Shown here: positions 1 to 7,900 of the stretch, piece by piece
Layout: each line of letters begins with the position of its first letter
Numbering within the stretch: the first letter of the stretch is position 1
Assembly (NCBI GenBank): GCA_964626505.1
Contig: CAZVFR010000154.1
Span: forward strand, 1 to 8,632
Length of the DNA stretch: 8,632 bases
Direction of reading: 5' to 3'
Origin: CAZUGA01 sp964626505
Lineage (GTDB): Bacteria; Pseudomonadota; Gammaproteobacteria; Methylococcales; UBA1147
Made by a program: the position numbers and the translations under genes
Notes under the pieces: model-generated
Seen by the model: only the letters and a program-made list of their open reading frames with translations
What the model was told of the DNA's origin: nothing
Databases searched by the model: none

Positions 1-2
1 TT

Positions 3-80
3 ACGGGATTGGTGTCCGGTGTACTTCCGGCAGCTAAAGCCGCAAAATTAGACCCGGTTGATGCGCTTGCAAGGCGATAA
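3..80 (+). CDS. ABC transporter permease, FtsX/MacB type, C-terminal end (5' partial)
   Basis: The window opens inside this gene. Reading from base 3 gives 25 codons and a TAA, containing GVLPAAKAAKLDPVDALARR. The pattern G-x-x-P-A-x-x-A-A-x-L-D-P-x-x-A-L is the usual C-terminal end of FtsX/MacB-family permeases, just after the last membrane helix, and the downstream permease ends with the same pattern (VMPALRAANLDPLEALR). The family forms the membrane part of ABC systems that export peptides, lipids or antibiotics or work as mechanotransmitters. The stop is two bases before the next start codon, so the two permeases are co-transcribed and probably pair as a heterodimer. Only the tail is visible, so neither length nor substrate can be judged. 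Confidence 0.85.
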   Translation, partial: TGLVSGVLPAAKAAKLDPVDALARR

Positions 81-82
81 TC

Positions 83-1282
83 ATGCAGACCTTGGATTTA
101 ATAAAGTTTTCGTTTAGATCAATCACCGCGCACCGGGTCAGGTCCGGGCTAACGGGTTTGGGAATCTTAATTGGCATCACTGCAGTTGTTCTTTTGACAT
201 CCATCGGGGAAGGCATTCACCGCTTTGTTTTGGCGGAATTTACCCAGTTCGGGACCAACCTTGTCGCGGTAACGCCTGGCAAAACAGAAACATTCGGCAT
301 TTCCGGGGCGACCATCAGCAACGTCCGTCCGCTGTCGCTGAATGATGCAGATGCGCTGAAAAGACTGGATCATATCATCGCGGTTGTTTCCGTCGTGCAG
401 GGCAACGCACGTATAGAATATGGTAAAAAAAGCCGCCGCACGACGATTTTGGGTGTCGGATCGGCAGTTCCCGAAGTTTGGAAAATGGACGTTGCTTACG
501 GCCGCTTCCTGCCGGATGACGATCAGCGTAGAGCCAGGCCTTATGCGGTTCTTGGCAGTACCTTGCGCACTGAATTATTTGGCGACAAAAATCCGCTGGG
601 ACAGCGCATCAGGGTGGGTGGTGACCGCTATCGCGTTATCGGCGTAATGCAAAGCAAAGGGCAGATGCTGGGTTTCGATATGGACGATACGGTTTATATT
701 CCGGTCGGTAGATCCATGGAATTGTTTAACCGCGAAAGTGTTATGGAGATAGATTTACTCTATGAAGCCGAGGTGTCGGCTGAACGCGCTGCCACATCGA
801 TTAAACGTCTGCTCAAAAGTCGCCACGGTAGTGAAGATTTTACCCTGGTGACGCAAAAGCAGATGTTGGAAATTCTGGATTCTGTGCTCAACGTTCTAAC
901 CCTCGCGATCGGCGCTTTGGGCGGTATCTCTCTGCTAGTAGGCAGTGTAGGAATTCTAACCATAATGACCATTTCGGTTTCAGAGCGCGTCGCTGAAATT
1001 GGTTTGTTCCGCGCCATAGGCGCTGAGCAAAAGCATATCCTGGGACTATTTTTGGGTGAAGCGATCACACTCAGTGCAGTCGGTGGTGTGAGTGGCGTTG
1101 TATTTGGAATTTTCCTGGTACAGCTTATTGCGTGGCTGCTCCCGGAATTGCCCGTAAAACTCGCATGGAACTATATTGTATTCGCGTTTGGGTTATCCGT
1201 AGTGATTGGCGTGATCGCAGGCGTAATGCCGGCGCTTAGGGCAGCAAATCTCGATCCTTTGGAGGCGCTCAGGACAGAATAA
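83..1282 (+). CDS. ABC transporter permease, FtsX/MacB type (399 aa)
   Basis: This is an inner-membrane permease with the MacB layout but no fused ATPase. A first membrane helix lies at about residues 21-41, a large periplasmic MacB-like core domain at about 45-260, and three more helices at about 271-296, 328-353 and 362-383. Between helices 2 and 3 is the signature SVSERVAEIGLFRAIGA (298-314), the cytoplasmic loop that contacts the ATPase. The protein ends GVMPALRAANLDPLEALRTE. About 400 residues is normal for stand-alone permeases of this family. The ATG at 83 follows AAGG (71-74) and lies two bases after the previous permease stop. Two adjacent permeases plus an off-window ATPase suggest an ABC exporter with two non-identical permeases, perhaps with a periplasmic adaptor further left. 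The substrate cannot be read from the sequence. No connection to the metal-efflux genes downstream is evident. Confidence 0.9.
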   Translation: MQTLDLIKFSFRSITAHRVRSGLTGLGILIGITAVVLLTSIGEGIHRFVLAEFTQFGTNLVAVTPGKTETFGISGATISNVRPLSLNDADALKRLDHIIAVVSVVQGNARIEYGKKSRRTTILGVGSAVPEVWKMDVAYGRFLPDDDQRRARPYAVLGSTLRTELFGDKNPLGQRIRVGGDRYRVIGVMQSKGQMLGFDMDDTVYIPVGRSMELFNRESVMEIDLLYEAEVSAERAATSIKRLLKSRHGSEDFTLVTQKQMLEILDSVLNVLTLAIGALGGISLLVGSVGILTIMTISVSERVAEIGLFRAIGAEQKHILGLFLGEAITLSAVGGVSGVVFGIFLVQLIAWLLPELPVKLAWNYIVFAFGLSVVIGVIAGVMPALRAANLDPLEALRTE

Positions 1283-1359
1283 AAGTAGGGGGATTTGACT
1301 ACAATGCCAGTCGCACAGTGTCATATTGGCATGGTTTAAATGGCTCTATACAAACCACA

Positions 1360-1465
1360 GGTTGTTTCCTATCTGATCTTCAAGACACGGCGTAGATACA
1401 TCCATGTAGCCTTGGCGACAGCATCCCTGCTGTCGACAGTCTTGAAAATCAGATAGGAAACATCC
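1360..1465. repeat. Composite inverted repeat with two internal hairpins (MITE/REP-like)
   Basis: Bases 1363-1386 and 1439-1462 are inverted copies, 24 bp with a single mismatch (C1378 against A1447). Pairing continues to 1360-1361/1464-1465 after one more mismatch. Inside the stem are two separate perfect hairpins: TACAT-CC-ATGTA at 1397-1408, and CGACAGCA-TCCC-TGCTGTCG at 1416-1435. As single-stranded DNA or RNA the whole would fold as a three-way junction. No reading frame of note is present and no clear target-site duplication is seen, though CAG occurs just outside both ends. Palindromic intergenic elements with ACATCCATGT and GCATCC(C/A)TGC cores are common in aquatic gammaproteobacterial genomes as I recall them, so this is probably one copy of a dispersed non-autonomous repeat. 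It could also end transcription of the ABC operon, but there is no T-tract. Confidence 0.75.
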
Positions 1466-1545
1466 ATCAGTTATGCAACCTGCAAACTGTTCATAGCCAT
1501 TTTAATTATTATGACCACATTGGTTATTGTGTGGCATAGATTAAT

Positions 1546-1860
1546 GTGGAAGCGGTAATTGCAAATTCGGCGATCTCTTCCGTCAACTGGTCTGAGGTCA
1601 TTCAAAAATCGGTGGTCAATGGAGTGGATGTCACTGAAATCCGTGATGAATTGCAAGCCTTGGGTCTTGTGGTGATGCCTTTTTCCGCGGAGCAGGCCGA
1701 AATTGCTGGATGTTTGTGGCAACAAACCAGGCAGAAAGGACTTTCCCTGGCAGATCGGGCTTGTCTCGCATCCGCTCAGCACATGGCTATTCCGGTATTG
1801 ACCACCGATCGCGCATGGGCAAAACTCGGCCTGCCTCTGGATATACGTGTCATTCGATAG
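1546..1860 (+). pseudogene. PIN-domain (VapC-like) toxin, 5'-truncated
   Basis: From GTG 1546 the frame gives 104 residues that match most of a PIN-domain ribonuclease of the VapC kind. SSVNWSEV (11-18) holds the second acidic residue (E17), LSLADRACLA (66-75) the third (D70), and VLTTDRAWAKL (84-94) the fourth (D88). PIN toxins normally start with a strand reading roughly LDASALLA, carrying the first catalytic Asp, and run to about 125-130 residues. Here that strand is missing. A TAG lies in frame at 1537-1539, and none of the three forward frames between 1466 and 1545 encodes it. Three of four metal-binding acids cannot make a normal active site, so I read this as a remnant. No VapB antitoxin precedes it; the space holds the composite repeat instead. 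There is no convincing ribosome site before GTG 1546. Similarity to PIN is clear; loss of function is inference. Confidence 0.75.
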
Positions 1861-1941
1861 CAAGCAGATGGGGCATGCTCGTATGGGAAGCGGATATCCA
1901 AAATGCCATAGAGGGTAATTGATTATATCCCTGTGACTTGG

Positions 1942-1978
1942 ATTCCGGCAGTCCATACCGGAATGACACCGTAGGTGT
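1942..1978. repeat. REP-like palindromic element
   Basis: A perfect 7-bp stem ATTCCGG (1942-1948) / CCGGAAT (1958-1964) encloses a 9-base loop. It is followed at once by a smaller hairpin ACACC-GTA-GGTGT (1966-1978). The wording GGATTCCGG...CCGGAATGAC closely resembles short extragenic palindromes dispersed in many proteobacterial genomes. It lies between the truncated PIN gene and the metal-efflux genes. No T-run follows, so an intrinsic terminator is not supported, but the hairpins could slow transcription or protect 3' ends. Confidence 0.6.
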
Positions 1979-2023
1979 GTTCGATGACTTAATTCGTGTC
2001 GTCGGTTAACGCTGAGTAGTTAC

Positions 2024-2057
2024 GTATAGCTTGCTGTATGGCTTATCTGGCTATACT
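2024..2057 (+). promoter_or_regulatory. Possible promoter/operator of the metal-efflux operon
   Basis: A perfect 7-bp inverted repeat GTATAGC (2024-2030) / GCTATAC (2050-2056) with a 19-base spacer lies just before the first efflux gene. Its right arm overlaps TATACT (2052-2057), a good -10-like box. TTGCTG (2031-2036) is a possible -35, but the 15-bp gap is shorter than the usual 17, which can be a sign of activator-dependent promoters. A start of transcription near 2064 would leave almost no 5' leader. The layout fits an operator, but no regulator gene is present here and chance is not excluded. Confidence 0.35.
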
Positions 2058-2065
2058 ATTCAGTG

Positions 2066-2458
2066 ATGTCGAATTTCGCGTACAAAAAACACATTGCGTT
2101 AATGTTGGTATTGCTGCAGTTTGCGATGCCGTTTTTGCATGCGCATTTTGGCCGCGATTTATCTCCGGAGGGATTTCATATTCACGGGCTCGATCTTGCT
2201 CGTAGTTATAACCACCCCCCAAATCTTCAACCTCTGATTACTAACATTAGAGTTGATGGGCTTATCGTTAGTGTTGGTTCGGCCGTCCAATCTGATCGTC
2301 GGTCGGATGTGTCTGATGATTCTCAAACTATTGATGCATCCGAAAAGACCTTTGGCTATTCTTTGACGTATCGAGCGATTAATTTTTCTCCGTATGTATT
2401 TCCAGAATTTCCTCATTCTGTCTACCCAATCTCTGCGCCTCGCGGCCCGCCTGTTTAA
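2066..2458 (+). CDS. Small exported histidine-containing protein of the metal-efflux operon
   Basis: This is a 130-residue protein of unknown function. Residues 7-8 are KK, followed by a hydrophobic stretch (10-24, IALMLVLLQFAMPFL), so a Sec signal peptide or an N-terminal anchor is likely. Directly after it come two His pairs, HAH (25-27) and HIH (38-40), plus H50. The middle is polar and Ser/Asp-rich. The C-terminus is SAPRGPPV, a Pro-rich ending that recalls small exported proteins encoded beside metal-efflux genes, including DUF2946-type proteins; I cannot confirm that family by eye. Its place 146 bases before the outer-membrane factor suggests a periplasmic metal-binding or sensing role, which is inference. 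ATG 2066 is chosen; GTG 2063 in the same frame would add one residue. No clear Shine-Dalgarno precedes either. It may be leaderless if the promoter-like box at 2052-2057 is used. Confidence 0.7.
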   Translation: MSNFAYKKHIALMLVLLQFAMPFLHAHFGRDLSPEGFHIHGLDLARSYNHPPNLQPLITNIRVDGLIVSVGSAVQSDRRSDVSDDSQTIDASEKTFGYSLTYRAINFSPYVFPEFPHSVYPISAPRGPPV

Positions 2459-2604
2459 TCTCTAAATTCGTTTCTTTGGGCTTGTTCACGGGCTAAATCT
2501 GCTCGTTCTTTAAGCTCGATCAAGTTCCAACAATCTAGTTTTTGCATAATATGTAATACGCGTTTGTGTGCTATTGACGCCGGTGTTTTTGAGTGGAGTT
2601 AACT
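2459..2604. other. Intergenic gap inside the efflux cluster
   Basis: This 146-base spacer holds no frame I would call a gene and no hairpin with a T-run, so nothing clearly separates the small His protein from the outer-membrane factor transcriptionally. An AT-rich patch with CATAAT (2545-2550) could hold a second promoter, but no matching -35 box stands at the right distance. TTGACG (2574-2579) lies too close to the start codon to serve as a -35. Confidence 0.4.
2595..2598 (+). promoter_or_regulatory. Ribosome binding site deciding the outer-membrane factor start
   Basis: GGAG stands six bases before ATG 2605. This supports ATG 2605 over the in-frame GTG at 2593, which overlaps the site itself and would put four extra residues before the signal peptide. 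Confidence 0.6.
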
Positions 2605-3852
2605 ATGTGTGTTCGTAGGCTCTTTTTAGTTTGTCTACCGGTGTACTGGCTGGTAGTTTCGCCGGGTCAGGCTGAAACACCGTCCATTGTGGATCATCAA
2701 GATTCGATTGAGATCGATGTGGGGTTGAGCTTATCCCACCTTGTAGAGTTGACCGTGGAACTTTATCCTGACAGTTACTGGCTTGAGGCGTTGGAAGAAG
2801 AAGCGAAGGCGATCGAACGACGCAGTGAAAGCTGGTTAGCGGGCGCACCAAGCTTGGGGTTGGCGTTTCAGGAAGCCACCAGTGGAACGCTGCATTACGC
2901 GGATGCGGTGATTGAGGCACCGCTTTGGAATTTTGGCCAACGCGATGCCGAAAAAGCGCTGGCTCAACAATCGCAGAAAAGCGCACAAACTCAAAAAGAC
3001 CTGATAAAACTGCGCGTTGCTGGTTTGCTACGCACCACGTTGTGGAATTTGGCGCTTATGGATCTTCGCTACGAGCAGGCCAGCGCGGATTTTATTATTA
3101 CCCAGCGCTTGGTTACAAAGATTAAAAAGCTCTACGAATTGGGAGAGTTATCTCGAGCTGATTCACTGCTGGTCCAAAGCGAACTATTGCAAAAGAAATC
3201 AATATTGACGCAGTCCGAAGCTGAGGTCATGCACGCGCGTAGAAGCTATATCAGCATTACGCAATCCAACACTATGCCGGATAATTTCTACGAAAGCCTG
3301 ATCGGTCTGAACAACATAGAGCAAAGTCATCCGGCTTTACAGGCGATAAAGGGTTTGATCGATAAAAAGCGCGCCGAAATCGAAACTATACGACTCGTAG
3401 GGGCGGGCCAAACAGCGCTAACGGTGGGCGTGAACAGTGATCGTGGTGACTTCCGCAGTAATAAAACGGAAAGCTTTATTGTTGCGGTTGATATTCCATT
3501 CGGTGGCAGTGCGCACCTGGCGCCGAGAATTGCGGCCGCAAACGTGGAATTGAATAAATTGATCGCGATGCGTGCACATCTTTTAAGAGATTTAGAAAGG
3601 CAACACCATGAAGCCAAACATAGTTTGCAGGTCAATCATGCGGAATTGGATATAGCTAATGAACTGAAGCAGATCGCTGAGCAGCATTTGAAAATGGCCG
3701 AGTTAAGTTTCTCGGTCGGCGAAATCGACATTATCGATTTTATGAAAATACAATCCAGAACTCACCAGTCGATATTGAACGCGAAAGAACGCTCGATAAC
3801 CCTGCAACGTGATATCGCACTTTATAATCAGTCTGTTGGGGTGACGCCATGA
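2605..3852 (+). CDS. Outer-membrane factor of the HME-RND efflux system (CzcC/CusC-like, TolC superfamily)
   Basis: This is a 415-residue outer-membrane channel subunit that forms a trimeric exit duct for metal ions delivered by the adaptor and pump. A signal peptide covers about residues 1-23 (VRRLF, hydrophobic run, then GQA before Glu); no Cys follows, so it is not a lipoprotein. Two outer-membrane efflux repeats follow, rich in long Ala/Gln/Glu helices. The first contains APLWNFGQR, typical of CzcC-like proteins, then YELGELSRADSLLVQSELL. The second begins near HPALQAIKG and ends with HLKMAELSFSVGEIDIIDF and a helix rich in Gln and Arg. The length is normal for CzcC. The adaptor start codon overlaps its stop by four bases (ATGA). 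Family placement is firm; the metal is not identifiable from this subunit. Confidence 0.92.
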   Translation: MCVRRLFLVCLPVYWLVVSPGQAETPSIVDHQDSIEIDVGLSLSHLVELTVELYPDSYWLEALEEEAKAIERRSESWLAGAPSLGLAFQEATSGTLHYADAVIEAPLWNFGQRDAEKALAQQSQKSAQTQKDLIKLRVAGLLRTTLWNLALMDLRYEQASADFIITQRLVTKIKKLYELGELSRADSLLVQSELLQKKSILTQSEAEVMHARRSYISITQSNTMPDNFYESLIGLNNIEQSHPALQAIKGLIDKKRAEIETIRLVGAGQTALTVGVNSDRGDFRSNKTESFIVAVDIPFGGSAHLAPRIAAANVELNKLIAMRAHLLRDLERQHHEAKHSLQVNHAELDIANELKQIAEQHLKMAELSFSVGEIDIIDFMKIQSRTHQSILNAKERSITLQRDIALYNQSVGVTP

Positions 3853-4952
3853 AATCCGTGCTTTTGAAGTTGTTTATCCTGCTGATCTGCGCTATTCCAA
3901 ACGCTGCCGCTTTGGCCGGAGACAAACTCGAAATGTCCGAGCAGCAGATTGCAAACCTGGGGATCGAAACTGCAAGTCCCACGATTGCGGAATCTATACC
4001 CGTAATTGGCGCTCCTGCGATGGTCGTAATTCCGCCGGCGCATGAATATCTGGTTAGTGCACCGCAATCAGGCCGCATAGCCAATATAAAATTGGCGGTC
4101 GGCGAATCTGCATCTAAAGGCCAGACAATGGCAGTGTTGGATAGTCCGAATCTTTTGGGTTTGCAGCGCGACTATCTTAACGACAGGAGTGAGTTGAGGC
4201 TTGCGAAGGCAACCTTAAACCGGGAGACAACCTTACACAAGGAAGGCGTAGTTTCCAAGCGTAAATGGCTGGTGACCAAAAATGACTATGACCGCCACTA
4301 TAGAGCTGTCAAAGAAGCACACCGGTTGTTGGAAATTGCGGGTGTCCACGAGACCGATATACGCGCATTGCAGCGTAGCGGAAAAATGACCAGTACTTTG
4401 AAGATTCACGCGCCGGTCGCCGGGGTGGTATTGGAGCGCATGGTCGCGACCGGACAGTGGGTCGATAAATTAGCGCCCCTATTCCGTATCGCGAATCTGA
4501 ATACCTTGTGGCTGGAGATCAATATTCCTCAGGAACTCACGGCGCAGATTAACCTGAATGACAGCGTATCTATCGATGAGTCAACTGTTTCGGCGCGCGT
4601 AATATTGGTCGGTAGTCACGTCAATCCGGCCAACCAAACCGTATTGGTGCGGGCAGCATTCGATAGCCCGACCGTGTTGGTACGTCCAGGGCAGAAAGTG
4701 AGTGTAAATATCGAAAAGTCCATCAGCACGTCCAAGCTGCGTATTCCTGTTGCGGCATTGACACGCATAGAAAACAAAAACTTCGTGTTTGTGGCTACTC
4801 AAGGCGGATTCGAGGCGCGCGAAGTTATGACCAGTAGCATTACCGGCGGAAGCGTAACGATTCAGCAGGGGCTTAGCGAGCAGGACCGGGTAGTCGTCAA
4901 AGGCGTGGTAGCGGTAAAGGCTGCCTGGCTTGGTCTGGTCGGAGGCGATTGA
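3849..4952 (+). CDS. Periplasmic adaptor (membrane fusion protein) of the HME-RND system (CzcB/CusB-like)
   Basis: This 367-residue adaptor links the inner-membrane pump to the outer-membrane channel. A signal peptide spans residues 1-23 (KSVLLK, hydrophobic core, ALA before Gly). The two halves of the barrel-sandwich (lipoyl-like) domain are visible: SAPQSGRIANIKLAVGESAS with KGQTMAVLDS, and IHAPVAGVVLERMVATGQWV. They are separated by a helical hairpin (about residues 105-180). The C-terminal part has the beta-barrel (LWLEINIPQE) and the membrane-proximal domain, with RPGQKVSVNI and IPVAALTRI. I see no His-rich N-terminal extension, no CusB-like methionine cluster and no fused CusF-like domain, so it is a minimal adaptor. 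The ATG overlaps the previous stop by four bases; GGGGTGA just upstream can bind ribosomes. The pump start overlaps its stop by one base. Confidence 0.92.
   Translation: MKSVLLKLFILLICAIPNAAALAGDKLEMSEQQIANLGIETASPTIAESIPVIGAPAMVVIPPAHEYLVSAPQSGRIANIKLAVGESASKGQTMAVLDSPNLLGLQRDYLNDRSELRLAKATLNRETTLHKEGVVSKRKWLVTKNDYDRHYRAVKEAHRLLEIAGVHETDIRALQRSGKMTSTLKIHAPVAGVVLERMVATGQWVDKLAPLFRIANLNTLWLEINIPQELTAQINLNDSVSIDESTVSARVILVGSHVNPANQTVLVRAAFDSPTVLVRPGQKVSVNIEKSISTSKLRIPVAALTRIENKNFVFVATQGGFEAREVMTSSITGGSVTIQQGLSEQDRVVVKGVVAVKAAWLGLVGGD
4941..4945 (+). promoter_or_regulatory. Ribosome binding site deciding the pump start
   Basis: GGAGG lies six bases before ATG 4952, inside the end of the adaptor gene. 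It favours ATG 4952 (TGATG overlap) over the in-frame TTG at 4949, which would add one residue. Confidence 0.7.
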
Positions 4953-7900
4953 TGTCGCGGTTGATCGCTTTCGCGCTGTCCCAGCGCTTGTTGGTGTTGT
5001 TGCTGGTATTGATTTTGATCGGCGCGGGTATCGTCGCGGTAAAACAACTCCCCATCGATGCCTTTCCCGATGTTTCCCCGACGCAGGTCAAGGTTATCAT
5101 CAAAATGCCGGGTATGACCCCTGAAGAAATAGAAACCCGAATTACCGCGCCGGTGGAAGTTGAGCTGTTGGGTATCCCAAGCTTAACGATGCTGCGCTCC
5201 GTCGCCAAGTATGCCTTAACTGATATTACGCTGGATTTTGACGAGGGTACGGATATCTACTGGGCCCGGCAGCAGGTTGCGGAACGGTTGAGTGGTGTTT
5301 GGGGTGACTTGCCGTCTGGTGTTGAGGGTGGAATTGCACCGCTGACCACTCCGTTGGGTGAGATGTTTATGTTTACCATCGAGGGCGGCGATCTAACGTT
5401 GATGCAGCGGCGGAATTTGCTTGACTGGATCATTCGCCCGGCGCTGCGTACCGTGAAAGGTGTGGCCGATGTCAACGCTTTGGGCGGTCTTGTACGCAGC
5501 TTCGAGGTTGTTCCGGATAATGCATTGCTGACGTCAAGAGGGATCAGCATGGAGGCTCTGGAGCAGGCGCTGGAACACAATAACCGCAACGACGGGGCCG
5601 GACGTATAGCCGAGGGAGAGGAAGCGTTGCTGGTGCGTACCGAAGGGCGGATTAAAACCTTGCGCGACGTTGCCAAAATTGTGGTATCCCGAGCATCCGG
5701 TGTACCGGTAACAGTCGGCGACATAGCCAACGTACAAATTGGCGCCTTAACTCGCTACGGGGCAGTTACGCGGGATGGCAAGGGAGAGACTGTAGAAGGC
5801 TTAGTCCTGAGTTTGCGCGGCGCTAATGCAAGGCAGACCGTATTGGATGTTCGTGCCAAGCTGGATGAACTTGCCCCGGCCCTGCCGGTCGGTGTAAAGA
5901 TTGACGTATTCTACGATCGCGGAAACCTGGTCAATCGAGCTACCGGCACGGTTTTGAAGGCGCTCGGCGAAGCCGTTGTGTTGGTGTTGATCCTGCTGGG
6001 GTTGTTTTTGGGCAACCTGCGCGCGGCGTTGACCGTTGCGCTGGTCCTGCCGCTTTCCGCGCTGTTTACGTTTATCTTGATGCGCCAACTCGATTTGAGC
6101 GCTAACTTGATGAGCCTGGGCGGGCTCGCGATCGCGATCGGTATGTTGGTCGATGGTGCGGTGGTAGTCGTAGAAAATGTCACTAGCCGACTTAGCCAGA
6201 CACGTTCAGAACAGCGCTTGCCGCGCCTGCACATTATTTATCGGGCTGTGTCAGAGGTAGCGGTTCCGGTTACGTCCGGCATCTTGATCATCATTATCGT
6301 TTTTTTGCCGCTGTTGACCTTGCAAGGTTTGGAGGGCAAATTGTTCACACCGGTCGCGCTAACCGTTGTGTTTGCATTGAGCGGCTCGTTGCTGCTTTCG
6401 CTGACGGTTATTCCGGTTCTGGCGTCTTTCTTGATTACCCAGGTTTCAGATGAAGAACCCTGGCTGCCGAGAAAACTCCACGCGTTATACCCCCCTCTAT
6501 TAGTTTGGTGTCTGGCACGCAAAAAGCTGATTTTTGCTGTTACTGCCGCGAGCCTATTGCTAACCGTCATCGTGTACACTCAAATCGGCCGGGCTTTTAT
6601 GCCGACGCTGGATGAAGGGGATATCGTGGTACAACTCGAAAAATTGCCTTCCATCTCGCTTGCTGAATCGGCCCGACTGGATGTTCGTGTACAACAAGCC
6701 GTGTTGGCGCAAATACCCGAGGTGCGCAGTATTATTTCGCGCTTAGGTTCGGATGAAATTGGGCTGGACCCTATGAGCCTGAACGAAACCGATGCATTCT
6801 TGGTACTCAAACCCAGAGCAGAATGGGATACAGATAGCAAAGACGATTTGATCGAGAAAATCCGCGCGGTATTGGATCAGTTTCCCGGAATCGACTACGG
6901 CTTTACTCAGCCGATACAAATGCGGGTCTCCGAAATGTTGACCGGGGTACGCGGCGACGTTGCGGTCAAGCTTTTTGGCCCCGAGCTCGAAATCTTAAAT
7001 CAAAAAGCCCATGAGATTGTAGGTGTGCTATCTGAAATTCCCGGTGCGTCCGATGTATTTACGCGTCAAAACGAAGGTGTGCAATATCTGCGTATTCGTA
7101 TTGATCAACGCGCGGCGGGATTGATGGGCCTGAATGGCGACGAACTGGAACGCATGCTTCGCACCCAGGTGGAAGGCGTACAATTGGGTATTGTGCAGGA
7201 AGGACTACAGCGGACTCCATTAATCCTTCGCGGTGACACCCAGGCATCGGGCTTTAATGACCTGCAAGTAACCCTGCCTGACGGGCGACGTATCGCGCTG
7301 TCATCGGTGGCGAGTCTGGATCGTGTCGAGGGTGTGGTTTCGATAGCTAGAGAACGGGGTCAGCGGTTTGTGGTTGTACGCTGCAACGTCCAGGATCGGG
7401 ATTTGGTCGGCTTTGTCGATGAAGCGCGTAAAATTGTTGCTGAAAAAATTCAACTGCCCGCGGGCTATACCATGGAATGGGGTGGGCAATTCGAAAATCA
7501 ACAACGCGCGGCCGCTCGCTTAAGTGTGGTGATACCGGTTTCAATCGGCTTGATCTTTTTGCTGCTGTTCTCGACATTCGGCTCGGTTCGGCAGGCCGTT
7601 CTGGTACTCACCAATATACCCTTAGCATTAATCGGTGGAGTATTCGCGCTGTGGCTGTCGGGTGAGTACCTGTCAGTTCCGGCGTCGGTGGGTTTTATCG
7701 CGTTGCTGGGCATCGCGGTGCTGAATGGCGTAGTAATGGTCAGCTATTTCAACCAGCTAAGAGCGACCGGTATGCCAATGAACCGGGTGATCGTCGATGG
7801 CGCGGCGCGCAGATTGCGGCCCGTCCTAATGACCGCCAGCATCGCTGCCTTCGGCTTGGTTCCGCTGTTGATCGCAACAGGCCCGGGATCGGAAATTCAG

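Noticed and set aside
1304..1332. ATGCCA/TGGCAT stem after the ABC permease as a terminator
   Set aside because: Only six pairs with a 17-base loop and no T-run after it.
1471..1956. 161-codon open frame on the minus strand
   Set aside because: It lies antisense to the PIN remnant, has an irregular Cys/His/Arg-rich composition with no recognisable domain, and the plus-strand frame clearly matches a known family.
2574..2579. TTGACG as a -35 box for the outer-membrane factor gene
   Set aside because: A -10 box 17 bases on would fall at the ribosome site just before the start codon, and no good -10 is there.
6124..6141. Repeated GCGATCGC-like motif within the pump gene
   Set aside because: It is produced by the Ala-Ile-Ala-Ile codons of TM4 and needs no other explanation.
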